From: CAZCAC01 sp964496575
GTDB lineage: Bacteria; Planctomycetota; UBA1135; GCA-002686595
NCBI GenBank assembly: GCA_964496575.1
Contig: CAZCAC010000160.1
Coordinates: 1 to 17,591, forward strand
Direction: 5' to 3'
DNA length: 17,591 bases
Shown here: piece after piece, positions 1 through 7,378 of the stretch
Layout: each line of letters starts with the position of its first letter
Numbering within the stretch: position 1 is the stretch's first letter
The notes under the pieces: model-generated
The model's database searches: none
What the model was told of the DNA's origin: nothing
Seen by the model: only the letters and a program-made list of their open reading frames with translations
Position numbers and translations under genes: made by a program

Positions 1-2043
1 AACGACGCGATGCGCGACTACTACGGCATCGAGCACTACCACACCTCGATCGTCGCGCCGTGGACGATCGAGCACCACGACTGCTGGGGCAAGCCCTCCG
101 ACCCCGAGACGATGCTGATCGCCGAGTTCGACGAGGACTCGATCTACCACCCCTACGGTGAGCTGGTCCACGACCACTACGAGACGCTGGAGAGCCCGTG
201 GGGGCGGCCCTACGAGCTGATCCGGATGCCGATGTTCCAGATGGGCAGCGGGTGGTTCGAGTTCCGACCCTACCTCAACGCGCTGGTCTCGAACGAGAGC
301 GTCTACGTCGCCGTCACGAACCACCCAGACGACGCGCTCGCGCTGGCGAAGTTCCAGGAGGCGTTCCCGGGTTACGACATCGTCGGCGTCGACCACCAGG
401 GGACCGGGTTCAACGACGCGCTGCACTGCCGCACGCGGAACTTCGTCAAGCGCGATGCGATCCGGATCTACCCCTTCCCGCCGGGGGACACCGAGGACAC
501 GAGCGCCGACTACCCGGTCCGCGCCGAGGTGATCCCGCCCGCCGGCGCCGCGCTCGCCGCGGGGTATCCGCGGATCCTCTGGACCGAGACAGGCGGGCCG
601 CCCTTCCAGAGCGTGGTGATGGCTCTGACCGGCTCGCCGAAGGAGTACCTCGGTTTCCTCCCGGCCCGTCCCCTGGGGACGACGGTCTCCTTCTACATCG
701 AAGCTCGCGATGACGCGGGCCGCGAGCAGATCTACCCGATGGTCGCGCCCGACGGGATGATGGAGCTCGAGGTTCGAGCCGACGCCCTGCCGCCGGTCCT
801 GTCGCGCTACCAGCCGTCACGCTCCGGTTGCGCCGGGGCGCCGCCGCCGTCGATCCGGGTCCTCGGCAAGGACGACATGGCGACGCCGACGGTGACGGTG
901 GAGTCGTGGGTGAACGACGTGGCCCAGGCTCCGGTGTCCCTCCCGCGCGAGGAGCTCTGCTACTGGTACTCCGGCGAGCTCGGTGCCGGGCTGGCTCCCG
1001 GCGACCTCTTGAGGTACCGGGTGGTCGCCTCGGACGGAGCAGCCACCGCCCACACCTCCGTGCTGCCCGCGGTGGGAGAGACCTACTGCCCGATCGTGGG
1101 CCCCGAGGAGAGCGTCGCGATCGTCGACCTCAGCCGACGTCCCTGCACGGGGCCGTTCCTGGCCGAGACGCTCGGCGACCTCGGGATTCCGTACGCGCAC
1201 TACACCACCTGGCCCACCGACTGGAGCCTGCACCGCGTGTGGTTCTTCTGCCTCGGTGTCTACGCCGACAACCACATCCTCGACGCGGTGCAAGCAGCGG
1301 AGATCGTCGCGGCCTTGCAGTCGGGCGACTTCGTCTACCTCGAGGGCAGTGACGTCTGGTGCTACGACCCGCAGGGGGCGACGCTCGACCCGCACTTCGG
1401 GGTGAGTCCCGTGGACGACGGAGGGGACCTCGAAGGAGGCCTGCTCGGCCAGCCGGCGACCATCGCGGAAGGACTCGACTTCGTCTACGCCGGTGGAAAC
1501 GCCTACATGGACGAGCTGGCCGCGGTCGCCCCGGCGCAGGTGCTCCTCCGCTCCGGCGCCGACGGCGTGGGACGCACCGTGCTCAACGACACCGGCCCGT
1601 ATCGCAGCATCGCCAGCTCCTTCTCGCTGGGTGCCCTCGTCGACGACTCGTGGCCGGAGACGCGCAAGGAGCTGCTGCTTCGCTACCTCGAGTTCTTCGA
1701 GATCGAGCGAGTCGCGCTGCAGTCCGTGGGCGAGGCTCGCCCCGGCGCGAACGTCACCCTGCGGCTCGAAGCGCAGCCGGGCGACGGGTACGTGATGCTC
1801 TCCTCGGCGGCGGAGGAATACGCGGTGCGCCCCGGCTACGGCACGCTGCGCCTCGACCTCGCGCACTCGGAAGTGATGGATCGTGGGCGATTCCCCGCCT
1901 CCGGCGTGGTGAAGCTGCGCCTCACCATCCCCGACGATCCGGCCCTCTCGGGAACCGAGATCCACCTGCAGGCCGCCGTCGGCCCGAAGATCGCACCGGG
2001 CCAGGCGGTGTTCACCAACCGGCAGATCGTTCGCGTTCGCTAG
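1..2043 (+). CDS. Porphyromonas-type peptidylarginine deiminase family protein, multidomain, 5' end outside window
   Basis: This is the C-terminal part of a PAD_porph (PPAD/agmatine deiminase superfamily) protein. The frame is open to base 1, so the ATG at 10 is probably internal. Counting from that Met, H22 and D24 lie in the EHHDCWGK motif, N90 in YLNALV and C140 in ALHCR. They correspond to the family's His, Asp, Asn and catalytic Cys, with spacing close to PPAD (His to Cys 118 residues here, 115 there). The first catalytic Asp would lie upstream of the window. An Ig-like domain follows (about 165-262), as in PPAD, then a second beta domain (about 270-355). Next come an alpha/beta region resembling exported amidotransferase-like folds (about 365-570) and a C-terminal beta domain (about 575-677) typical of planctomycete exported proteins. 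Whether it acts on peptidyl-arginine or on small guanidines cannot be told. It is convergent with the next gene, 9 bp apart. Confidence 0.85.
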   Translation, partial: NDAMRDYYGIEHYHTSIVAPWTIEHHDCWGKPSDPETMLIAEFDEDSIYHPYGELVHDHYETLESPWGRPYELIRMPMFQMGSGWFEFRPYLNALVSNESVYVAVTNHPDDALALAKFQEAFPGYDIVGVDHQGTGFNDALHCRTRNFVKRDAIRIYPFPPGDTEDTSADYPVRAEVIPPAGAALAAGYPRILWTETGGPPFQSVVMALTGSPKEYLGFLPARPLGTTVSFYIEARDDAGREQIYPMVAPDGMMELEVRADALPPVLSRYQPSRSGCAGAPPPSIRVLGKDDMATPTVTVESWVNDVAQAPVSLPREELCYWYSGELGAGLAPGDLLRYRVVASDGAATAHTSVLPAVGETYCPIVGPEESVAIVDLSRRPCTGPFLAETLGDLGIPYAHYTTWPTDWSLHRVWFFCLGVYADNHILDAVQAAEIVAALQSGDFVYLEGSDVWCYDPQGATLDPHFGVSPVDDGGDLEGGLLGQPATIAEGLDFVYAGGNAYMDELAAVAPAQVLLRSGADGVGRTVLNDTGPYRSIASSFSLGALVDDSWPETRKELLLRYLEFFEIERVALQSVGEARPGANVTLRLEAQPGDGYVMLSSAAEEYAVRPGYGTLRLDLAHSEVMDRGRFPASGVVKLRLTIPDDPALSGTEIHLQAAVGPKIAPGQAVFTNRQIVRVR

Positions 2044-2052
2044 CCCCTCCGC

Positions 2053-5000
2053 TCACCTGGCGAGCAGGTTGACCGCCCGGACCGTGCGCGTGCGCTCCTC
2101 GATCGGGGCGGGCAGCGTCCCCTTGAACCAGGCCTTGGCCCGGTAGCGGAACTCCTCGCCGGTCGGCGTGAAGTCGAGAGGCGCCTCGCCCAGCGCCAGC
2201 GGAGGGTGGCCCTCGGTGGTGGTCACGTGCGGGTCCTGGTGGCAGCCGATGCACGAGCGAGTCTCACCCGGTCGCGGGTAGATCCAGGTCAGCTGGTTGC
2301 CGAGCACGCGACGGTCGCTGTCGAGCACCTGAAAGTGCAGGAGCCGATCCGCCGGGACGTTCACGAAGAACGAGCCGTCGGCGGCCAGCGGCGCGGTCCC
2401 GAGCACGCGAGCCAGCGTACCGCCGTGGTTCTGCCAGACCTCGTAGCGGTTGGTCTGGGTGCTGTGGCGGCCGGGCACCGGCGTTCCCTCGATCAGGCGC
2501 ACCAGCTTGCCGCGCTCCGCGACCCCCGGCTCCTGGGTCCGGAACACCGAGTCGCACAGGAAGTGCCCGCTGAAGCCGCGACGCTGCGCGGCGGCGGCGA
2601 GCACCGGTGGCCGGCGTCGCGCCAGAAGAGGGCGCGCCTCGAACTCGGCGAGCTCGGGGTCGTTGTAGACCAGCTCGAGCTCGCCGGTGGCCGGATCGAG
2701 GAGGTAGAGCCCGAGGTCGACCTCGTCGCGCTCGGCGACCTTCTTCGTGGAAGCGCAGAGGATCCGGCCGTCGCTGAGCGGGAACGGCGTCGTGTAGACG
2801 CGCTCCTCGTTGTCCGAGGTGAGGAACGTCTCGGTGTCGCGGCGCGGCCCGACGAGGACCAGCCCGCCCTGCGTGACCACGACGATGCCCCGGCCGTCCG
2901 GCATCGGTTGCGGCTGCGTCATCCGCAGCACACGGTGCGTGAGCGGGGCCTCCTGGCCGTGCGCGGGCGTGCGCAGCCCGGTGTCGCGGTCCCTCCAGAA
3001 CTCGCGGCGCTCGGGGCCGTAGAGCACCACGTCCCCGGTGCCGTCGGGGCGCACCGCGTGCAAGGTGAGCTCGGTCTTGTTGCGCGAGTAGAAGACCTCT
3101 AGCCGGCTGAACACGATCCGGCCGTCGGGCAGGACCGCCGGCTCGTTGTCGCGGCCGATGTTGACGGCGATCGGGTGCAGATCGGTCCCGTCGGCGTTCA
3201 TCACGTGGAGCGAGGTGCAGGGATAGCCGTGGTACTCGTCGCGCACTCCACCGCGGCTGGACGAGAAGACGATCCGACCGTCGGGAAGGTGCGCCGGCCC
3301 GACGTCGTGGTAGGGGCCGCGGGTCAACTGCTCCGGCTCCGAGCCGTCCAGCCGGATCCGCCAGACGTGCCACCAGGGGTCCTCCCCACCGCGGTGCGTG
3401 AAGATCACCTCCGTGCCGTCGAAGGAGAGCTCCGGGTCGGCTACCCAGCCCTCCGTGAAGGTGGTCAGAGGCGTCACCTCGCCATCCGGTCGGGGCGGCG
3501 CCAGGACGAAGAGGTTGCGCCCCGGACGGTACGCCGGCCCCGAGTCGGTCACGACGTAGGTCTGGCGCCAGCGATCGGCCTGCTCGACGGTGCCGCGCGT
3601 GTTCGGGAGGTCGTTGTCACCCTGGATGAAGACGATCGCCTCGAGCTCCCGGGCCGGGTCGTCGAGCCGCGGGCTCGACGCCGGGTGAGCGGGCTCGGAC
3701 TCCGGTCCCACCTCCCGCACCTCTCGCCCGGCGTGTCGCAGCGCCTCCGAGGCCGCGAGGCGAACGCTGTGGAAGGGGTGCGCTTCCGCCGCGCGCTCCA
3801 GGGCGGAGAGCGCCTCGTCGTTGCCGAGGTCGGCGAGTGCCAGCGCCGCGGCGTGGCGGACCTCCAGGACCGAGCCCTCGTCCTCGAGCACGTCGACGAT
3901 TCGCCCGGTCTCCTCGTGCGCCCCGAGCAGCCCGAGCGCGCGGACCAGCGCCTCGCGCCACCGCGGCGCCGGATCGGCGTACTCCTCGTGCTTGAAGGTG
4001 GCGCTGTAGCCGAAGGTGACCTCCGCCGGCGTCTCGCGCAGCGCCCGGGCCAGCGGGGCGATCGCCCGACGATCACCGAGCCAGGCGAGCGCCTTGGCCG
4101 CGTTCATCCGGACCCAGCCGTCCTCGTGCTGCAGGAGCGCCGCGAGTCGCTGCAGGTCCTCCGCCTCGGCGCACAGGGTCGACAGCCAGGTGGACATCCC
4201 CGGCGCGTTGAAGGTGGGCCAGGGACGTCGCGGTGTGATCTCCGGCACCCGGCGCGGCTCCCCGAGCGCGACGAAGGCCTGCTCGCACGCTTCCTGCCGC
4301 TGGCCGGAGACGGTCAACAGGTAGCGGGTCAGGACGTCGGCCACCTCCGGTTCGTACAGGAAGAACGTGTCGTGGTCCCCGGGCAGGTTGGCCATCAGGA
4401 GCGGCGCGATGCCGGCGACCGCCGCGCGATTCTCGGGAGTCCCGAGCGACAGGCGAGCCAGGGCGTGGGCGATCCAGTAGGGAGTCTCCAGCATCCGATC
4501 CTCGCTGGGAAAACCCATCCGATCGTCGGGCGGCAGCTCCAGCGGGTCGGCGCCGTCGAGTCGCTTCGCGTACTTCGCGTAGGCGGTCACGAGGTGCGGC
4601 ACGGCGCGCACATCGCCGAAGTCGCCCAGCGCATCCGCCGCGCAGCGCGCGAGCTCGGTGTTCTCCAGGAGGGCGATCAAGGCCTCGTAGCCGGCCGGCT
4701 CGCGGAGCCGCCCCAGGGCGCGGATGCCCGCCTGGACCAGGGGCCGGTGGCGCCCGTCGGTGAACGGTTCGTCACCCAGGTGGTCGAGCACCAGTGCGGT
4801 CGCGCCCTTCCCGCCCAGCGCTCCGATCGCGCGGAGTCCCCGCTCGTACCGCCACAGGTCGTCCTCGCTCCCCTCGTCGGTGGCCTGCCCCTCCTGGCCG
4901 ACCTCGATCTCGAAGAACGTCGTCGGGTAGGTCGGCTGCACCGACCCGAAGCTGGTGATGCGGACGTAGCGCGCCCGTCGGGCAGGAAAGTCGATCGAGA

Positions 5001-5835
5001 GCTCGACCGGCGTGACGGTCTTCTCGCGCTTCACGCGCTCGAAGCTCTCGCCGTCCAAGCTGGTGGCCAGCTCGTACTCGGTCATCACGAACCGCGGTCC
5101 GTACTGGTGCACGGTGACCTGCGCGATCGTCTCGGGCTGTCCGAGGTCGAGCGTGCACCACTGCGGGAACGGCACGTTCTTGGTCTGCCAGAATTCGGGG
5201 CCGATCCGGCGATCGCCGAGCACGGTGGGCGGTCCCTTGTAGGTACTGGAGGCGGTCACCGCGCGTCGGGTGGAGAGCGCCTTCAGCCCGGTCAGGAGGT
5301 CGACGACCTCGGCCGGGACCGCGCCGTCGGGCACGGCGTCCCACCAGCTACGCCAGGCCTCGGCGTGAAGCTGGCGCTCCGGCGGCGGCGCCAGCGCGTC
5401 GAAGGGGAGCTCCTGTCCCGTCAGGTTGGTCAGCGATACGTGCGCCGCCTGGCGCGTGGCCCAGTCCTCGTCGTCGAGCGCGGCCAGGAGCGGGCGAACC
5501 GCGCCGCGCCCGCCACACCAGGCCAGCGCCAGCGCCGCCTGCCGGCGGACCGCCACCGAGCGATCGTCCAGGCAGCCGATGAGCACGCCTTCCGCGCGGT
5601 AGGCCCGCAGGAAGCCCAGGTCCTCGGCGGCCTGCCCTCGCTCCGTTGCCGACTCCGAACGCAGCTGGGCGAGTCGGCTCTCGACCTGCTGGTCGAAAGG
5701 AGGGGTCACCCCTGCGTTCGCCCGACCTTGCCGTCCGAGGGTCGAAGCGGCCAGCAGGACGACCGTCGCGCACCACGCCACCGTGCCGTAACTCATCCAC
5801 CGATGGTACGGGGTCTGGATTGCGGCGTCAGTCAC
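2053..5835 (-). CDS. Exported HEAT-repeat / F5/8 type C / PD40 beta-propeller protein with HzsA-related haem c C-terminus
   Basis: The product is 1260 residues from the GTG at 5835, which has a GGTGAG ribosome-binding site 6 nt upstream. An upstream start at 5931 would overlap the preceding gene and hide the signal peptide. A hydrophobic stretch (about residues 16-31) suggests export. In order, it has a HEAT block (about 50-175), a discoidin-like F5/8C domain (about 189-316) and a second HEAT block (about 325-700). A TolB/PD40 propeller follows (about 735-1045), with repeated DGRIVFS strands. The C-terminal region (about 1045-1260) resembles planctomycete 'HzsA-related' proteins, including YPRPGETRSCIGCHQD. 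Its CIGCH motif (2239-2253) predicts one covalently bound haem c. Known families suggest substrate or glycan binding plus redox activity in the periplasm; the reaction is unknown. No hydrazine-synthase partner genes are visible. It is probably co-transcribed with the gene ending at 5906, 70 nt upstream. Confidence 0.85.
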   Translation of the reverse strand: MTDAAIQTPYHRWMSYGTVAWCATVVLLAASTLGRQGRANAGVTPPFDQQVESRLAQLRSESATERGQAAEDLGFLRAYRAEGVLIGCLDDRSVAVRRQAALALAWCGGRGAVRPLLAALDDEDWATRQAAHVSLTNLTGQELPFDALAPPPERQLHAEAWRSWWDAVPDGAVPAEVVDLLTGLKALSTRRAVTASSTYKGPPTVLGDRRIGPEFWQTKNVPFPQWCTLDLGQPETIAQVTVHQYGPRFVMTEYELATSLDGESFERVKREKTVTPVELSIDFPARRARYVRITSFGSVQPTYPTTFFEIEVGQEGQATDEGSEDDLWRYERGLRAIGALGGKGATALVLDHLGDEPFTDGRHRPLVQAGIRALGRLREPAGYEALIALLENTELARCAADALGDFGDVRAVPHLVTAYAKYAKRLDGADPLELPPDDRMGFPSEDRMLETPYWIAHALARLSLGTPENRAAVAGIAPLLMANLPGDHDTFFLYEPEVADVLTRYLLTVSGQRQEACEQAFVALGEPRRVPEITPRRPWPTFNAPGMSTWLSTLCAEAEDLQRLAALLQHEDGWVRMNAAKALAWLGDRRAIAPLARALRETPAEVTFGYSATFKHEEYADPAPRWREALVRALGLLGAHEETGRIVDVLEDEGSVLEVRHAAALALADLGNDEALSALERAAEAHPFHSVRLAASEALRHAGREVREVGPESEPAHPASSPRLDDPARELEAIVFIQGDNDLPNTRGTVEQADRWRQTYVVTDSGPAYRPGRNLFVLAPPRPDGEVTPLTTFTEGWVADPELSFDGTEVIFTHRGGEDPWWHVWRIRLDGSEPEQLTRGPYHDVGPAHLPDGRIVFSSSRGGVRDEYHGYPCTSLHVMNADGTDLHPIAVNIGRDNEPAVLPDGRIVFSRLEVFYSRNKTELTLHAVRPDGTGDVVLYGPERREFWRDRDTGLRTPAHGQEAPLTHRVLRMTQPQPMPDGRGIVVVTQGGLVLVGPRRDTETFLTSDNEERVYTTPFPLSDGRILCASTKKVAERDEVDLGLYLLDPATGELELVYNDPELAEFEARPLLARRRPPVLAAAAQRRGFSGHFLCDSVFRTQEPGVAERGKLVRLIEGTPVPGRHSTQTNRYEVWQNHGGTLARVLGTAPLAADGSFFVNVPADRLLHFQVLDSDRRVLGNQLTWIYPRPGETRSCIGCHQDPHVTTTEGHPPLALGEAPLDFTPTGEEFRYRAKAWFKGTLPAPIEERTRTVRAVNLLAR

Positions 5836-5841
5836 TTTCGT

Positions 5842-5847
5842 CTCACC
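5842..5847 (-). promoter_or_regulatory. Shine-Dalgarno site deciding a GTG start
   Basis: Read on the minus strand this is GGTGAG, 6 nt before the GTG at 5835. It favours GTG over the ATG at 5794-5796, which has no properly spaced site, and over the far upstream ATG at 5931. Confidence 0.6.
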
Positions 5848-5905
5848 CCGAGTGCTCCGAGCGGCTCCCGGCGGTCGGGATCTCCTTCGAGCGCACGGCG
5901 CTAGA

Positions 5906-7222
5906 TCACGGCAAGGCTTCGTAGACCCCATCCCGGAGGTTGAAGGCGGAGCCGGCCCCGTAGAGGACGCCGATCAGCTCCAGCTCCGGGTCGACGAAGA
6001 AGCGACCCCAGTGAATCGCGAGCGACGAACCGTCGGCCGCCTCGTCCCGGATCTCCAGGGCCACGCCCAGTCCGAATCCGGAATCGCCGTCGAAGCCGAG
6101 CTCGGGGGGGCAGTCGGCCCGCGGCAGGCCGCCGATGTGATCGGTGGTCATGAGACGCACGCTCTCCTCGGTGAGGATGCGGACACCGTTGCGCTCGCCC
6201 CCACCGGCGAGCATCTCGGCGAAGCGGGCGTAGTCGCTGACTGTCGAGTACAGGCCGGAGCCGCCGAGGCAGCGCGTCGGCGGGGCCGGTGGGTCGTCGA
6301 GGAGCATCCGGTGCGGAAGGACGAAGTAAGAAGGGGTCGCCGTCCCCAGGCACACGGTGCCTACCCTCGGCGCCGCCCGATGGAGCTTCTCGGAAGAGAT
6401 GGCGAAGCCGGTGTCCGACATGCCTAGCGGATCGAAGATGCGCTCGGTGAAGATCTCCTGCAAGGTGCGGCCCTCGATCACCTCCAGGAGCACGCCCAGC
6501 ACGAACGTCGATTCGCCGTAGGCCCACTCGCTGCCCGGTTCGAAGGCGAGCGGCAGCGTGGCGAGCAGGCGCGCGCGGTCTCGCGTGCTCTGGCCGCGGT
6601 GCTCGCTCAGGGCTTCCTCGTACCGCCGGCGCAGCATCCCCACGCCGATCCCGTACCGCGCGGAGGAGAGCCCCGAGGTGTGGGCCAGCAGGTCGACGAT
6701 GCGGATCTGTGTCGTCGCCGGCCGCGTCTCGAAGATCCCGCCCGACGCCTGGAACTCGCAGACCTCGAGGGACTCGAACTCCGGCAGGTACTTCGAGAGC
6801 GGATCGTCCAGGGAGAGCCGTCCCTCCTCGACGAAGGTGAGCGTCACCGCGCAGGTGATCGGCATCGTCAGCGAACCGATCGGGAAGATCGTATCCGGCC
6901 GATACGGCGGGATCTCGACGCCGTCCATCTCCTTCACCGGCTGGGTGGTCCAGAAGCTCTCGTTCCAGTCGCTCTCGTGGAGCACCGCCCGCCCCCGATG
7001 CTGGACGAGCGCGATCCACCCGAGGCTGGGCTCTGCCCTCGCGGCCACCGTCCACTCCGCGCGCAGCTCATCGAGTCGCTCCGCGCGGAGTGTTTCGGCC
7101 GGCGGATCCTCGGGGGCCCGCGGCCCGGCGCAGGCGAAGCAGAATGCCGCGAACGAAGCGAAGAGCGGGAGCACGAGTCGGTCAGCTGACCGAGCGAGAG
7201 TCGACATCACCGCGCGGAACAT
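5906..7222 (-). CDS. Beta-lactamase-fold (serine hydrolase family) exported protein lacking the SxxK lysine
   Basis: The product is 438 residues, starting at the ATG at 7222 behind a strong GGAGGT site. The N-terminus has a charged segment, a hydrophobic core and FACAG, which could be a weak lipobox or a normal signal-peptide end. The body matches the class C beta-lactamase / D-aminopeptidase-like family (PF00144), with an IGS segment at the nucleophile position, GLYSTVSDYARFAEM late in the protein, and HWGRFF in place of the KTG box (H404, G406). The motif that should be SxxK reads S117-L-T-M120 (codons at 6863-6874), so the general-base lysine is methionine. The Tyr motif is Y235-G-E instead of YxN. 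The serine and tyrosine remain but normal hydrolysis is doubtful; it may bind peptidoglycan-like ligands or be an altered enzyme. It lies directly upstream of the HEAT/haem gene on the same strand. Confidence 0.85.
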   Translation of the reverse strand: MFRAVMSTLARSADRLVLPLFASFAAFCFACAGPRAPEDPPAETLRAERLDELRAEWTVAARAEPSLGWIALVQHRGRAVLHESDWNESFWTTQPVKEMDGVEIPPYRPDTIFPIGSLTMPITCAVTLTFVEEGRLSLDDPLSKYLPEFESLEVCEFQASGGIFETRPATTQIRIVDLLAHTSGLSSARYGIGVGMLRRRYEEALSEHRGQSTRDRARLLATLPLAFEPGSEWAYGESTFVLGVLLEVIEGRTLQEIFTERIFDPLGMSDTGFAISSEKLHRAAPRVGTVCLGTATPSYFVLPHRMLLDDPPAPPTRCLGGSGLYSTVSDYARFAEMLAGGGERNGVRILTEESVRLMTTDHIGGLPRADCPPELGFDGDSGFGLGVALEIRDEAADGSSLAIHWGRFFVDPELELIGVLYGAGSAFNLRDGVYEALP

Positions 7223-7228
7223 CTCGTC

Positions 7229-7234
7229 ACCTCC
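7229..7234 (-). promoter_or_regulatory. Shine-Dalgarno site for the serine-hydrolase-like gene
   Basis: Read on the minus strand this is GGAGGT, 6 nt before the ATG at 7222. It decides this start over an in-frame ATG at 7255 that would place extra polar residues before the signal peptide. Confidence 0.75.
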
Positions 7235-7331
7235 AGCCGGCCAGGATACCTCCACGGCCAGATCTCCGCGGCATTGCGAGGCGATTCACCGGGGAGTGTC
7301 ACGGCGGTGCCCGATAGGACTCGGAAGGACC

Positions 7332-7356
7332 GCGGTCGTCACCGGAGTGACACCGC
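7332..7356 (-). terminator. Stem-loop after the kinase gene, possible terminator
   Basis: GCGGT (7332-7336) pairs with ACCGC (7352-7356) and GTCAC (7338-7342) pairs with GTGAC (7347-7351). There is a one-base bulge at 7337 and a CGGA loop. It begins 22 nt beyond the kinase stop codon on the minus strand. No long U tract follows, so it is a structural candidate only; it may separate the kinase transcript from the downstream hydrolase-like gene. Confidence 0.5.
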
Positions 7357-7378
7357 TCGAGCCAGGCGGCGGAATCGA

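Noticed and set aside
2053..5835. A hydrazine synthase locus (anammox metabolism)
   Set aside because: Only a distant C-terminal likeness with one haem motif is seen, with no beta/gamma subunits or hydroxylamine-oxidoreductase-like genes in the window.
3175..5904. Long + strand open frame opposite the HEAT/haem gene
   Set aside because: It is antisense to a gene with clear domains. Its translation is rich in Arg, Gly and Val without any motif, as expected from high-GC third-position bias.
5836..5931. Start of the HEAT/haem protein at 5931
   Set aside because: It would overlap the upstream gene, adds an Arg-rich stretch before the signal peptide, and has no better ribosome-binding site than the GTG at 5835.
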